From assembly GCF_025336525.1 (NCBI RefSeq), contig NZ_JAOCZP010000009.1, positions 62,001 to 126,000 on the forward strand: DNA of 64,000 nt, given 5' to 3'. The notes under the pieces are model-generated. The model was not told the origin of the DNA, ran no database searches, and worked only from the letters and a program-made list of their open reading frames with translations. The DNA is from Chelativorans salis. Its GTDB lineage: Bacteria > Pseudomonadota > Alphaproteobacteria > Rhizobiales > Rhizobiaceae. Below are positions 1-8,232 of the stretch, piece by piece. Every line of letters begins with the position of its first letter. The stretch's first letter is position 1. The translations under genes and the position numbers were made by a program.

Positions 1-1254
1 TCAAAACCCCTCTTCGAAAGCCTCTTCCGCGCCGCCATCGCCGCCGCCGACCCGCGGCAGATCATCCCTGCCTTCCTGCCCCCTCGCCCCAGGGGCCGCA
101 CCATCGTCGTCGGTGCCGGCAAGGGGGCGGCGCAGATGGCGCGGGCCTTCGAGGAGGCGTGGGACGGCGCGCTGGAAGGCCTCGTCGTTACCCGCTACGG
201 CTACGGCGCGCCGACGGAGCGTATAGAGGTCGTCGAGGCGGCGCACCCGGTGCCCGATGCGGCGGGACTGAAGGGCGCACGGCGGCTCCTGAAGCTCGTG
301 GAGGGGCTGACGGCGGACGACCTCGTGGTGGCGCTTATCTGCGGCGGCGGTTCCGCGCTTTTGCCCGCCCCACCGTCCGGAATGACGCTCGAGGACGAGA
401 TCGCCATCAACGAAGCGCTGCTTGCCTCCGGGGCGCCCATCTCGGCCATGAACACCGTGCGCAAGCACCTCTCCGCCATCAAAGGCGGCCGGCTGGCGGC
501 GGCAGCGCACCCGGCGCGTGTCGTCTCGCTGATCGTCTCCGACATTCCGGGCGACAACCCGGCGCTCGTCTCCTCCGGCCCCACCGTGCCAGATGCGGCG
601 AGCCGGCAGGACGCGCTCGCCGTGGTGGAGGCGTGGCGATTACGGCTGCCTCCGGCAGCGCTCCGCCATCTGCATTCGTCGCAGGCGGACGCGCCGAAGC
701 CCGAAGACCCGCACTTTGCCGGCAACGAGGTGCGCATCGTCGCCTCCGCCGCGCGCTCGCTCGAGGCCGCAGCGGCGGCCGCCCAAGCACACGGCATCAC
801 ACCGGTGATCCTCTCCGACGCCATCGAGGGCGAGGCGCGCGAGGTGGGACGGGTGCATGCGGCAATCGCCCGCGAGGTGGCGCTGCGCGACCGGCCGTTC
901 AGGAAGCCGGTGTTGATGCTCTCGGGCGGTGAGACGACCGTAACCATCCGCGAAAAGGGCGGGCGCGGCGGGCGCAATACGGAATTCCTGCTGGCGCTGG
1001 CGCTGGGGGTGGAGGGCGTGGCCGACATCGCCGCCTTCGCCGCCGACACGGACGGCATCGACGGATCGGAGGACAATGCCGGCGCCTTCGCCGACCACAC
1101 TACAGCCGTCCGGCTGCGCGCGGCAGGTCAGGATCCGAAGGCACTGCTTGCGAAACATGATGCCTGGGGCGCCTTCGATGCGCTGGGCGACCTTTTCGTG
1201 CCGGGGCCGACGGGGACGAATGTGAACGATTTGCGGGCGGTGCTGGTAAGGTGA
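1..1254 (+). CDS. Glycerate 2-kinase (MOFRL family), 5' end outside window
   Basis: Phosphorylates D-glycerate to 2-phosphoglycerate in the cytoplasm, linking tartronate, glyoxylate or serine breakdown to glycolysis. The frame is open from base 1, so the first ATG at 136 is internal: the codons before it encode a normal family N-terminus (IVVGAGKGAAQMA). The GGGSALL loop, the NTVRKHLS stretch and the C-terminal DTDGIDG and GPTGTNVNDL motifs of the MOFRL domain are all present. About 417 residues lie in the window, so only a few are missing upstream. No partner gene of the same pathway is adjacent. A functional link to the glyoxylate cluster at 41-46 kb is possible but is only inference. Confidence 0.93.
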   Translation, partial: SKPLFESLFRAAIAAADPRQIIPAFLPPRPRGRTIVVGAGKGAAQMARAFEEAWDGALEGLVVTRYGYGAPTERIEVVEAAHPVPDAAGLKGARRLLKLVEGLTADDLVVALICGGGSALLPAPPSGMTLEDEIAINEALLASGAPISAMNTVRKHLSAIKGGRLAAAAHPARVVSLIVSDIPGDNPALVSSGPTVPDAASRQDALAVVEAWRLRLPPAALRHLHSSQADAPKPEDPHFAGNEVRIVASAARSLEAAAAAAQAHGITPVILSDAIEGEAREVGRVHAAIAREVALRDRPFRKPVLMLSGGETTVTIREKGGRGGRNTEFLLALALGVEGVADIAAFAADTDGIDGSEDNAGAFADHTTAVRLRAAGQDPKALLAKHDAWGAFDALGDLFVPGPTGTNVNDLRAVLVR

Positions 1255-1295
1255 GGTATTAAATTCCTCCGTCACTCGCTCGAACGGACGGCGAA

Positions 1296-1814
1296 ATGCT
1301 GGGGTTGAAGCACAACACGAATATCCTCGTGGACTATGATCCGGGTTGGGAAACGGAGTTCGCCGGGGAGCGTGATCGCCTCGCCAGTGCCCTGGGTTCC
1401 GTCGCGCGCGGGATAGAGCACTACGGCTCGACTGCGGTGAGGGGAATGCGGGCCAAGCCTATTCTGGATATCCTCGTAGGGGTTGCGCCACTATCCGACT
1501 GGCGCAAATGCCACGATCCTCTCCTCGACCTGGGCTACGATTATGCCGAGCATGCCGGTGTGCCGGGGCATTACATCTTTGGCAGGGGCCGAGATCGGAC
1601 GGAGCGGACGCATCTCGTGCATGTGGTCGAGTTCGAGGGTGAATCCTGGCGCACGAACCTTGCATTCAGAGACGTCCTTCGCCGCGATGCCGGCTTGCGT
1701 GGGGCCTATATCGAGGAAAAGGAGCGCGCTGCGGCCGCCGCGCCTGACGGCCGCGCTCGCTATAACGAACTCAAGCGGGCCTTTATCGACACTGTCAAAA
1801 CCGGGCTGAGGTGA
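1296..1814 (+). CDS. GrpB family protein (nucleotidyltransferase fold)
   Basis: A 172-residue member of the GrpB/UPF0157 family. The family has a nucleotidyltransferase-like fold and no settled biochemical role. Diagnostic stretches are VDYDPGWETEF near the N-terminus, the HYGSTAVRGMRAKPILDI motif around residues 47-64, which is the nucleotidyltransferase GS-like core, and HLVHVVEF in the middle. Length is normal for the family. It starts 41 bases after the glycerate kinase on the same strand, so it may be read from the same transcript, but nothing suggests a shared function. It ends 18 bases from the convergent udgX stop. Confidence 0.85.
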   Translation: MLGLKHNTNILVDYDPGWETEFAGERDRLASALGSVARGIEHYGSTAVRGMRAKPILDILVGVAPLSDWRKCHDPLLDLGYDYAEHAGVPGHYIFGRGRDRTERTHLVHVVEFEGESWRTNLAFRDVLRRDAGLRGAYIEEKERAAAAAPDGRARYNELKRAFIDTVKTGLR

Positions 1815-1832
1815 ATGCGGGCGAGCGCCTGC

Positions 1833-2453
1833 TCAATCCTTCATCAGCTTCTTCACCTTGCGCATTTCTTCGGCAAAGCGCGCGCGTTCGGCATGCCGGG
1901 CTTCCCGATCAGGGATGCGCAGGAGCGACGACGGGTGCACGGTGATGAAGACCGGCACGCCCTCCGCGCTTTCCACCGTGGTGCCGCGCAGCTTGGTAAC
2001 GGGCACCGGCTTGCCGACGAGCGCGCGGGCGGCGGTCGCGCCGAGCGCCACGGCCACGTCGGGCCGGATCGCCGTCAGCTCCTGGTCGAGCCACCAGCGG
2101 CAGGCGCGGATTTCGCCGGCATTGGGCTTGGAGTGGATGCGGCGCTTGCCACGCGGCTCGAACTTGAAGTGTTTTACGGCGTTGGTGACGTAGGTCTTCT
2201 TGCGGTCGATGCCCGCTTCCTCGAGGATCGTGTCGAAGAGCCGGCCTGCCGGCCCGACGAAGGGCCGCCCTTCGATATCCTCCTTGTCGCCCGGCTGCTC
2301 GCCAACGAACACCACCCGCGCCTCGCTGCCGCCCTCGCCGAAGACCGTCTGCGTGGCGTTCTTGTAGAGGTCGCAGCGCGTGCACCCTTCCGCCTCCTCA
2401 CGGACGTCGTCCAGCGGAGCGGGGTTGGTCCTTTCATCAGTTTCCGCTGCCAT
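1833..2453 (-). CDS. udgX: UdgX-type uracil-DNA glycosylase (family 4-like)
   Basis: A 206-residue uracil-DNA glycosylase. Motif 1 reads GEQPGDKED (residues 51-59), and an R-loop KRRIHSKP holds His107. In mycobacterial UdgX the matching histidine attacks the sugar and leaves the enzyme covalently bound to the abasic site. Ordinary family 4 enzymes lack this KRRIH insertion and have A instead of Q in motif 1. Cys24, Cys27 and Cys118 are candidate iron-sulfur ligands; VHPSSLLR near the C-terminus is the second catalytic motif. It is the last of three same-strand genes after cobW and the WD40 gene (71-base gap). Its Shine-Dalgarno lies inside a hairpin. Assignment to UdgX rather than plain Udg4 rests on the KRRIH loop. 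Confidence 0.88.
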   Translation of the reverse strand: MAAETDERTNPAPLDDVREEAEGCTRCDLYKNATQTVFGEGGSEARVVFVGEQPGDKEDIEGRPFVGPAGRLFDTILEEAGIDRKKTYVTNAVKHFKFEPRGKRRIHSKPNAGEIRACRWWLDQELTAIRPDVAVALGATAARALVGKPVPVTKLRGTTVESAEGVPVFITVHPSSLLRIPDREARHAERARFAEEMRKVKKLMKD

Positions 2454-2459
2454 CGGATT

Positions 2460-2493
2460 CCCCTTTCACCGCCCTTGCCAAAGGCGAAAGGGG
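2460..2493 (-). promoter_or_regulatory. Hairpin covering the udgX Shine-Dalgarno
   Basis: On the minus strand the arms CCCCTTTC and GAAAGGGG pair perfectly over 8 bp, with a second short GCCTT/AAGG pairing inside the loop. The 3' arm contains the only purine-rich Shine-Dalgarno for udgX, AAAGGGG, 6 bases before its ATG at 2453. If the stem forms, ribosome loading on udgX would be reduced. It could instead be a fragment of a dispersed intergenic repeat, since C-rich/G-rich pairs of this kind recur elsewhere in the window. Confidence 0.5.
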
Positions 2494-2524
2494 GAGAAAG
2501 GTTCCCGGCACTGCTGGCGAACCG

Positions 2525-3493
2525 CTACGCCGAGATATCCACCACGCCGCATTCTCCCGTCTCAGAGCCGAAGGCGAGGCGGCGGCCTTCCGCATCCCAG
2601 CTCATCGCGGTGACGGCGCCCTTGCCGGCGCGGCGCAGGAGCACTTCCTTTGAATCGGCGAAGCGGGCGGCGAGCACCATGCCGTCGGCATAGCCGATCG
2701 CTACGATCTCCTCGACGGGGTGGCAGCAGACCTGGGTGACCATCGTGTCGCCGCGCGTGCCGAGTTCCAGCGGCGTCTTGCCCATGGGGCCGTCCTTTGC
2801 CTGGAAGGGCCAGACGATGGCCGCCGGCGCGCCGGATGTGGCGAGCCACCTGCCCTTTGAGCTCCATGAAAAGCTCTTCACCTTGACGGGGTAGCCGGCC
2901 ATGCGCATGTGCTTGCCGTCGGCAAGCTTCCAGCCGTGCAGCGCGTTTTCCTGCATGGTGGTGACGAGGAACCGGCCGTCGGGCGAGAAGGTGATGCCCA
3001 TGTGGGCCCCCGCCCATTCGAGCTCGGCCGGCTTGCTCTCGGTGGCGGGGAAATGCAGAGTGGCGCCGTTGTAGCGCGCGACGGCGAGGCGCATGCCCTT
3101 GGGCGCAAAGGCGAGGCCTTCGACCGAGCGCGGGTGCTGGAATTCGCGCAGGCGCCCATCTGCGAAGCGTACGTAGGCGATACGGCCGCTGGCGAAAGCC
3201 ACCGCGCCCTGCGGCCCGGCGGCGACGCTGGTGATCCACTTGCGGCCGATCTCCGCCAGAAGCTCGATCGAGCCGTCGGGTGAGACGGCGGTGACTTTGC
3301 CGTCCTCGCCGCCCGTGAGGAGCCGGCCGCCGTCGCAGGCCGCGGCGAGAAGGCCGTCATGGGCCTCCACCCGTTTGTGGCCATGGTCGAGCCGGTGGAC
3401 GACACCGTCGGCGAGCGCGAAATGGGGGATGTCCTTCAGCCAGGCAGTGGCGACGCAATGGCCGTCGAGATCAAGTGGGGCGACGGTGGGCAT
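2525..3493 (-). CDS. WD40 repeat protein
   Basis: A 322-residue protein built of WD40-like blades across its whole length. Examples are LLTGGEDGKVTAVSPDG, GLAFAPKGMRLAVARYNG, GITFSPDGRFLVTTMQEN, FSWSSKGRWLATSGAP and AMSWDAEGRRLAFGSETG, roughly six to seven blades, enough for one propeller. No signal peptide or membrane segment is seen, so it is probably a cytoplasmic scaffold. It follows cobW by 49 bases on the same strand. A WD40 protein beside a CobW GTPase is a pairing I remember from other rhizobia, which suggests a role in zinc delivery, but that role is unproven. Confidence 0.85.
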   Translation of the reverse strand: MPTVAPLDLDGHCVATAWLKDIPHFALADGVVHRLDHGHKRVEAHDGLLAAACDGGRLLTGGEDGKVTAVSPDGSIELLAEIGRKWITSVAAGPQGAVAFASGRIAYVRFADGRLREFQHPRSVEGLAFAPKGMRLAVARYNGATLHFPATESKPAELEWAGAHMGITFSPDGRFLVTTMQENALHGWKLADGKHMRMAGYPVKVKSFSWSSKGRWLATSGAPAAIVWPFQAKDGPMGKTPLELGTRGDTMVTQVCCHPVEEIVAIGYADGMVLAARFADSKEVLLRRAGKGAVTAMSWDAEGRRLAFGSETGECGVVDISA

Positions 3494-3542
3494 GGGTCAG
3501 GCCTGCAATTGAAGAGAAGGCATAGAGGACAAAATCCGTGCT

Positions 3543-4607
3543 CTAGACTTGGCACGCCTCAAAGCCGTGCTTCAGCCGCTCCGTGTCGAGTTCCCGCCCG
3601 ATGAAGACGAGCCGGCTTTCGCGCTTCTCGCCTTCCTTCCAGGGGCGCTGGTGATCGCCTTCGACGATCATGTGCACACCCTGCACCACGTAGCGCTCGG
3701 GATCGTCGGAAAAGGCGATGATGCCCTTGAGGCGCAGGATGTTTGGGCCGTCGATCTGGGTGGTCTGCTCGATCCAGGGGAAGAACTTCTTCGGGTCCAT
3801 TTCGCCGCCGCGCAGCGAGATCGAGGTCACGCCGACATCGTGAATGGCGGAGAGTTCGCCATGATGGTGATGATGATGGTCGTGCCCATGATCATGGTCG
3901 TGATGATCGTGGTCGTGATCGCAGTCCGGCCCGCAGACGTGGTCGGGATGGTCGTGGTCGAGGAATTGCGGGTCGTTGTCGAGCGCACGCTGAAGATCAA
4001 AGGCGCCGCGGTCGAGCACGTCCGAAAGCGCCACGCCGGCGCGCTCGGTCTTGTGGATGCGGGCCGACGGGTTGATGGCGCGGATGGCCGCTTCCACCGC
4101 CGCCAACTCCTCCTCGCTAACGAGGTCCGTCTTGTTGAGGACGACCACGTCGGCGAAAGCGATCTGGTCTTGCGCCTCGTTGGAATCGGCAAGCCGGAGC
4201 GGCAGGTGCTTGGCATCGACCAGCGCCACCACGGCGTCGAGCTTGGTCTTGGCGCGCACGTCGTCGTCCATGAAGAAGGTCTGCGCCACGGGCGCGGGGT
4301 CGGCAAGGCCCGTGGTTTCGACGATGATGGCGTCGAAGCGGCCGGGACGGCGCGTCAGCCCCTCCACCACTCGCACGAGGTCGCCACGCACCGTGCAGCA
4401 CACGCAGCCATTGTTCATCTCGTAGATTTCCTCGTCGGACTCGACGATGAGGTCGTTGTCGATGCCGATCTCGCCGAACTCGTTGACGATGACGGCATAG
4501 CGCTTGCCGTGATCTTCCGAGAGAATGCGGTTCAGGAGCGTGGTTTTGCCGGAACCGAGATAGCCGGTGAGCACCGTGACCGGGATTTGCGCAAGCTGTT
4601 CGGACAT
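3543..4607 (-). CDS. CobW/COG0523 GTPase, putative zinc metallochaperone
   Basis: A 354-residue SIMIBI GTPase of the COG0523 group, which loads metals (often zinc) into client proteins. Visible motifs are the P-loop [11 protein letters not shown] near residue 14, GEIGID, the metal-binding GCVCC (the CxCC signature), the switch [10 protein letters not shown] and the base-recognition NKTD. A stretch of about twenty residues made almost only of His and Asp lies before the CobW C-terminal domain, consistent with zinc or nickel buffering. I start at ATG 4607 ([10 protein letters not shown]). The longer open frame up to 5420 runs antisense through the dioxygenase gene and looks non-coding. No Zur-like box was recognised upstream. 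The WD40 gene follows. Confidence 0.9.
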   Translation of the reverse strand: MSEQLAQIPVTVLTGYLGSGKTTLLNRILSEDHGKRYAVIVNEFGEIGIDNDLIVESDEEIYEMNNGCVCCTVRGDLVRVVEGLTRRPGRFDAIIVETTGLADPAPVAQTFFMDDDVRAKTKLDAVVALVDAKHLPLRLADSNEAQDQIAFADVVVLNKTDLVSEEELAAVEAAIRAINPSARIHKTERAGVALSDVLDRGAFDLQRALDNDPQFLDHDHPDHVCGPDCDHDHDHHDHDHGHDHHHHHHGELSAIHDVGVTSISLRGGEMDPKKFFPWIEQTTQIDGPNILRLKGIIAFSDDPERYVVQGVHMIVEGDHQRPWKEGEKRESRLVFIGRELDTERLKHGFEACQV

Positions 4608-4772
4608 AAATTCCCTCGGGGGCGATGAGTGGTCGTTGCCGCCCATATAAGACCATGCGGCGCATTTTGCACGTGCCGGATCGGCCGGCGCACCTAACGA
4701 AGAGTTCATTCGTCTTCGCCGCACCCCGCCGCTATTGTCCATTACGGGAAGCGGGTAGCAAGCAGCAATGGT

Positions 4773-5483
4773 ATGGCGACCATGACGACGATCACCAGGC
4801 GAAGGGCCTTCGCCCTTCTTGCCGTCACAGCCGGCGGCGGCACGTTCCTCTCCGCCGATCTGTTCCTTCGTTCGCGGCCCGGGGCGGCCGCCCAACCGCT
4901 GATCACCGGCGCCGGCGTCTGCTCGATCATGCCGGAGACGACGGAGGGTCCTTTCTATTTCGATCCCGACCTCGAGCGGGCCGATGTCACGGAAGGCCGC
5001 CCCGGCCTGCCGCTCACCGTGCGGCTGCAGGTGGTGGACGCCTCCTGCGCGCCCATTCCCGGCGCGCGCGTCGACATCTGGCATTGCGACGCCGAGGGCG
5101 CCTATTCGGGCTACCCGCGCCAGCCGGGCGGCCGCGATATGACGGGCGAGACCTTTCTGCGCGGCACGCAGTTTGCCGACCAACAGGGCGTCGCCGCCTT
5201 CTCGACCATCTATCCCGGCTGGTATCCGGGGCGCACGCCGCACATCCATTTCAAGGCGTTCCCGGATGAGCGCAGCGTGCTGACGGGACAGATGTTTTTT
5301 CCCGACGATTTCAGCCGCGCCGTCTACACCGAGCTTGCGCCCTACAACGCCCGCCCCCTCGACGGCGCGACCTTCAACGACCGCGATGGCATCGCCCGGC
5401 GCGCCGGCTCTGCCGCACACGCAGAGATGGCGCGATCGGGCGGCGCGGCAGAGGCCGCGCTTGTGGTCGCGGTGGCGGCGTGA
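4773..5483 (+). CDS. Exported intradiol ring-cleavage dioxygenase family protein
   Basis: A 236-residue protein of the protocatechuate/catechol intradiol dioxygenase family. The N-terminus has a twin-arginine leader ([10 protein letters not shown] followed by a hydrophobic stretch and an AAA-type cleavage site), so a folded iron protein is probably exported to the periplasm. Iron ligands can be placed: a Tyr in the AYSGYPRQ region, a Tyr in YPGWYPGRT and the two His of TPHIHFK. The body starts with the family sequence [10 protein letters not shown]. Cytosolic catechol dioxygenases lack the leader, so this belongs to the poorly characterised exported branch. No aromatic-degradation genes are near. 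ATG 4782 is an alternative start that still leaves the twin arginine intact. Confidence 0.82.
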   Translation: MATMTTITRRRAFALLAVTAGGGTFLSADLFLRSRPGAAAQPLITGAGVCSIMPETTEGPFYFDPDLERADVTEGRPGLPLTVRLQVVDASCAPIPGARVDIWHCDAEGAYSGYPRQPGGRDMTGETFLRGTQFADQQGVAAFSTIYPGWYPGRTPHIHFKAFPDERSVLTGQMFFPDDFSRAVYTELAPYNARPLDGATFNDRDGIARRAGSAAHAEMARSGGAAEAALVVAVAA

Positions 5484-5490
5484 GGCTGGG

Positions 5491-6330
5491 CTATTTCAGG
5501 AGCGCCAGGTCGAAGCGGTCGACATCGGCAAGGAGTTCGAGAACGCCGGATACGGCGTGATCGAGGATCTTCTCGCCGGCCTCTGCCGTGGCGGTGGCCG
5601 CGTTGCCGACCGCGCCCTTCGAAGAGAGATCGCGCATCATCCAGCCGAAGGCGTGTGGGCCGTAGGCGCGCAGGTGGGTGAAGTCGCGCTGGAAGCGGGC
5701 CTGCGCGGAAGGGAAGCCCGCCGCCTTCTCCATCGCCACGAGGTCAGGCCTGAGCGCCAGCATGACTGAGGTTTCGATGAAGCCGCCATGGATGCCCAGC
5801 GCCCGCTCCTCCTCCGAAACGAGGCCGGACGGGTAGCCGAAACGCGTCCAGCTTGTGGCGACCGCCAGCATGCGGCGGCGTGAACGAAGCTCGGTGGCCA
5901 CGACCGTCATCAGCGGAGAATTGCCGCCATGGGCGTTGAGCATGACGAATTTGGGTATTCCCGCTTGGGCAAGGTCCTCACCAATACCGATCCAGCGCCG
6001 CACGGCCTCCTCGAAGCCGAGCGAGACGGTGCGCGGATCGTCCGCATGTTCGATGGAGTAGCCGACTTTCTCCACCGGCAGGATGTCTATCGGCAGGCCG
6101 CCCGCCCGCGCCTCGACACGGGCGGCGACCGCCTTGGCGATCATCCAGTCTGTCTCCGGCGGAAGGTGCGGCCCGTGCTGCTCGGTCGCACCCAGCGGCA
6201 GGACGGCTATTCTTTCACGCTTGGGCAGAGCGCATCTCCCTCTGTCATAAGATTGATATGCCAGTTTGGCATTAGCCCGGAAACGATTTGGCGAGTGGAC
6301 CAAAGTACCGCGCCCCGTGCGATGCGACAA
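5491..6330 (-). CDS. Creatininase family protein
   Basis: A metal-dependent amidohydrolase of the creatininase/FAPy-deformylase family. The metal-binding motifs are clear: [27 protein letters not shown] and [10 protein letters not shown]. The predicted length of 279 residues includes about 38 residues before the first motif that do not resemble the usual N-terminus, which has a Trp-containing helix. In another frame just upstream, MPNWHINLM reads with a Trp at the right place and stops within codons of the conserved core, so the start may lie downstream of 6330 or the 5' end may carry a frameshift. Substrate unknown: creatinine, riboflavin precursors, lactams and mycofactocin peptide are all seen in this family. 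Confidence 0.8.
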   Translation of the reverse strand: MSHRTGRGTLVHSPNRFRANAKLAYQSYDRGRCALPKRERIAVLPLGATEQHGPHLPPETDWMIAKAVAARVEARAGGLPIDILPVEKVGYSIEHADDPRTVSLGFEEAVRRWIGIGEDLAQAGIPKFVMLNAHGGNSPLMTVVATELRSRRRMLAVATSWTRFGYPSGLVSEEERALGIHGGFIETSVMLALRPDLVAMEKAAGFPSAQARFQRDFTHLRAYGPHAFGWMMRDLSSKGAVGNAATATAEAGEKILDHAVSGVLELLADVDRFDLALLK

Positions 6331-6342
6331 GCCGAGGGCCCG

Positions 6343-6370
6343 TTGTCAAGATCGTTTGCCGGACTATCTT
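6343..6370 (+). promoter_or_regulatory. Probable promoter of the marR gene at 6434
   Basis: TTGTCA and TATCTT are separated by 16 bases and point to the MarR gene that starts 63 bases downstream. This is a good sigma-70-like match for a high-GC genome. The promoter lies between the divergent creatininase and marR genes. Confidence 0.4.
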
Positions 6371-6433
6371 TTCATAAAGGGGACGGAGCCGGTGCGGCGG
6401 AAGCACGCCGGCTAAGGGTATAGGAAAGAGCAG

Positions 6434-6904
6434 ATGTCGAAATCTTCGAAAGGTTCGATCATCGGCCGGCTACAGGCTGCGGCACGCCTTTCGCGCACCG
6501 CCCTCGCCGAACGGCTTCTCGACCAGGGTCTTTACGCCGGGCAGGACAAGATCATGCTTGCGCTCAGCCGCGAGAACGGCCAGACGCCGAGCCAACTCGC
6601 CGAGAAACTGGGTGTTCGCCCGCCGACCGTCACAAAGACCATCAACCGGCTGGCCGCGCAGGGCTTTCTGGAAAAGCGCGCGTCGGATGAAGACGCCCGG
6701 CGCGCCCATGTTTTCCTCACCGCAAATGGCGAGCAGGCGATCCGCGCCATTGAAAAATCGGTACGCAGGACGGAAAAACAGGCCCTGAAGAGCCTCGACA
6801 AGAAGGAGCAGAAGGCGCTCCAGAAACTTCTGGAGCGCATCGAGGCGAACCTGTCGAAAAACGGCCCCCCTCTGGGGGAAGAAGACGTCGAGGAAGAGGC
6901 GTAG
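6434..6904 (+). CDS. MarR family transcriptional regulator
   Basis: A 156-residue winged-helix regulator. The MarR core is visible: LAEKLGVRPPTVTKTINRL is the helix-turn-helix (about residues 56-74), followed by the wing with the diagnostic SDEDARRAHVFLT and a long C-terminal dimerisation helix rich in Lys, Glu and Ala. It ends with an acidic tail. Divergent from the creatininase gene and upstream of a LacI gene on the same strand (98-base gap). The regulated target cannot be read from the sequence; the divergent creatininase gene is the simplest guess. Confidence 0.88.
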   Translation: MSKSSKGSIIGRLQAAARLSRTALAERLLDQGLYAGQDKIMLALSRENGQTPSQLAEKLGVRPPTVTKTINRLAAQGFLEKRASDEDARRAHVFLTANGEQAIRAIEKSVRRTEKQALKSLDKKEQKALQKLLERIEANLSKNGPPLGEEDVEEEA

Positions 6905-6982
6905 CGCACTTCTTCCATGACGTTCCCGGCGAGCGTGGCAAAAAAGCTTTGACCTTGGCGGCGGCGATGGCATAAGCGGTTC

Positions 6983-6995
6983 TTAAACAGTTTAA
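6983..6995. promoter_or_regulatory. Palindrome TTAAAC-A-GTTTAA before the lacI gene at 7002
   Basis: A perfect 6+1+6 inverted repeat only 6 bases before the GTG start of the LacI-family gene. Its size and position fit an autoregulatory operator that would also block ribosome access. No second copy was noticed near another gene. Confidence 0.45.
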
Positions 6996-7001
6996 AGAGC
7001 C

Positions 7002-8057
7002 GTGAGTGGGATATGTCCCAAGGCCGGGAGGCGCGCGCTGGCGCAGAAGATCAAGCTTTCGACGATTGCCGACGCACTTGGGGTTTCGACGGCAACCGTC
7101 TCCCTGGCGTTGCGGGATAGCCCACTTGTGGCGGACGCGACGCGCCAGCGCATCAAGGAGCATGCGCGCACCATCGGCTATATCTACAACCGGCGTGCGG
7201 CAAGCCTGAGAACCTCGCGTTCCGGCATCGTCGGCGTTGTCGTGCACGACATCATGAACCCCTTCTTCGCCGAAATTCTGCGCTCCATCGAGAGTGAGCT
7301 GGACCGCTCGCGCCAGACCTTTCTTCTGTCGAACCATTACGACCAGCTCGAGAAGCAGCGCACTTTCATCGACACGCTGCTGCAGCTCGGCGCCGACGGC
7401 GTCATCATGTCGCCGGCGATCGGCACGCCGCCCGAGGACATCATGCTGGCCGAGGAGAATGGCCTGCCCGCCGTGCTGATCGCCCGCTCTGTAGACGGGG
7501 CGCGGGTGCCGGTCTTCCGTGGCGACGACGCCTATGGCATCGGGCTTGCCACCAACCACCTGATCTCACTCGGCCATACGCGCATCGCCATGGTCGGCGG
7601 CACAGACCACACCTCGACCGGCCGCGACCGCTATCGCGGCTATGTGGTGGCGATGCAGAAGGCGGGGCTGGAGGTAAAACCGGAATGGCGCTTTCCAGGC
7701 CCGCGCACGAAGCAGGCGGGCTTTGAGATGACGGGTGCCTTCCTGGCACTCAAGGACAAGCCGACGGCGGCGGTGTGCTGGAACGATCTCGTGGCCATCG
7801 GCCTGATGAACGGCATCGCCCGCGCCGGCCTCACGCCCGGCGTGGACATCTCGGTGACCGGCTATGATGATCTGGAGGAAGCCGCCATCGCCACGCCGGC
7901 GCTGACCACGGTATGGAACGGCCAACGCGAGGTCGGCCGCCGCGCCGCCCGCGTGCTGCTCGACCGGCTGAACGGCGTCGAGGTTGACCCCACCCAGGTG
8001 CTCATTAAGCCGGAGTTGCACGTGCGCCAGTCTTCAGTGCGGCCGGTGGAGCGGTAA
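7002..8057 (+). CDS. LacI family transcriptional regulator
   Basis: A 351-residue LacI-type repressor. The helix-turn-helix STIADALGVSTATVSLALRDSP lies at about residues 20-41 with the hinge helix RRAASLRTSRSG. The periplasmic-binding-protein-like effector domain follows (VGVVVHDIMNPFFAEI, GDDAYGIGLATNHLISLGHTRIAMVGG, SVTGYDDLEEA). The start is a GTG at 7002, since no in-frame ATG precedes the helix-turn-helix. A palindrome sits directly upstream. No sugar transporter or hydrolase is adjacent, so its target genes are elsewhere or are the nearby marR and creatininase genes. Confidence 0.9.
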   Translation: MSGICPKAGRRALAQKIKLSTIADALGVSTATVSLALRDSPLVADATRQRIKEHARTIGYIYNRRAASLRTSRSGIVGVVVHDIMNPFFAEILRSIESELDRSRQTFLLSNHYDQLEKQRTFIDTLLQLGADGVIMSPAIGTPPEDIMLAEENGLPAVLIARSVDGARVPVFRGDDAYGIGLATNHLISLGHTRIAMVGGTDHTSTGRDRYRGYVVAMQKAGLEVKPEWRFPGPRTKQAGFEMTGAFLALKDKPTAAVCWNDLVAIGLMNGIARAGLTPGVDISVTGYDDLEEAAIATPALTTVWNGQREVGRRAARVLLDRLNGVEVDPTQVLIKPELHVRQSSVRPVER

Positions 8058-8191
8058 GGGGCGGCGCCCTTCACTCCCCCTCGAGGGTGGGGGGACCGAA
8101 GCGGTAGCGACGAGACGAGTGGGGTTCTCGCGGCCGGATGCCGGCGTTTGAGTGCTCTGATATTGGAACGGCGGCGTACGGTATGGACCGA

Positions 8192-8213
8192 GCCCGCCGG
8201 CAAGCCGACGGGC
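8192..8213. terminator. GC-rich hairpin between convergent lacI and lysR genes
   Basis: Arms GCCCGCCGGC and GCCGACGGGC pair with one mismatch around a 2-base loop. There is no T-tract, so it is at best a weak or Rho-assisted terminator between the two convergent genes. The preceding bases 8090-8130 resemble a C-rich/G-rich rhizobial intergenic repeat. Confidence 0.35.
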
Positions 8214-8232
8214 CCAACCTCCCCTCACGCAG

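Noticed and set aside
3549-4628. A 359-residue plus-strand frame over cobW
   Set aside because: Antisense of the GTPase; the Met/Val-rich stretch is simply the complement of the His/Asp codon run.
4608-5420. A 5' extension of the CobW frame giving a 625-residue protein
   Set aside because: It runs antisense through the dioxygenase gene, is Arg/Ala/Gly-rich without family features, and [22 protein letters not shown] is the normal CobW start.
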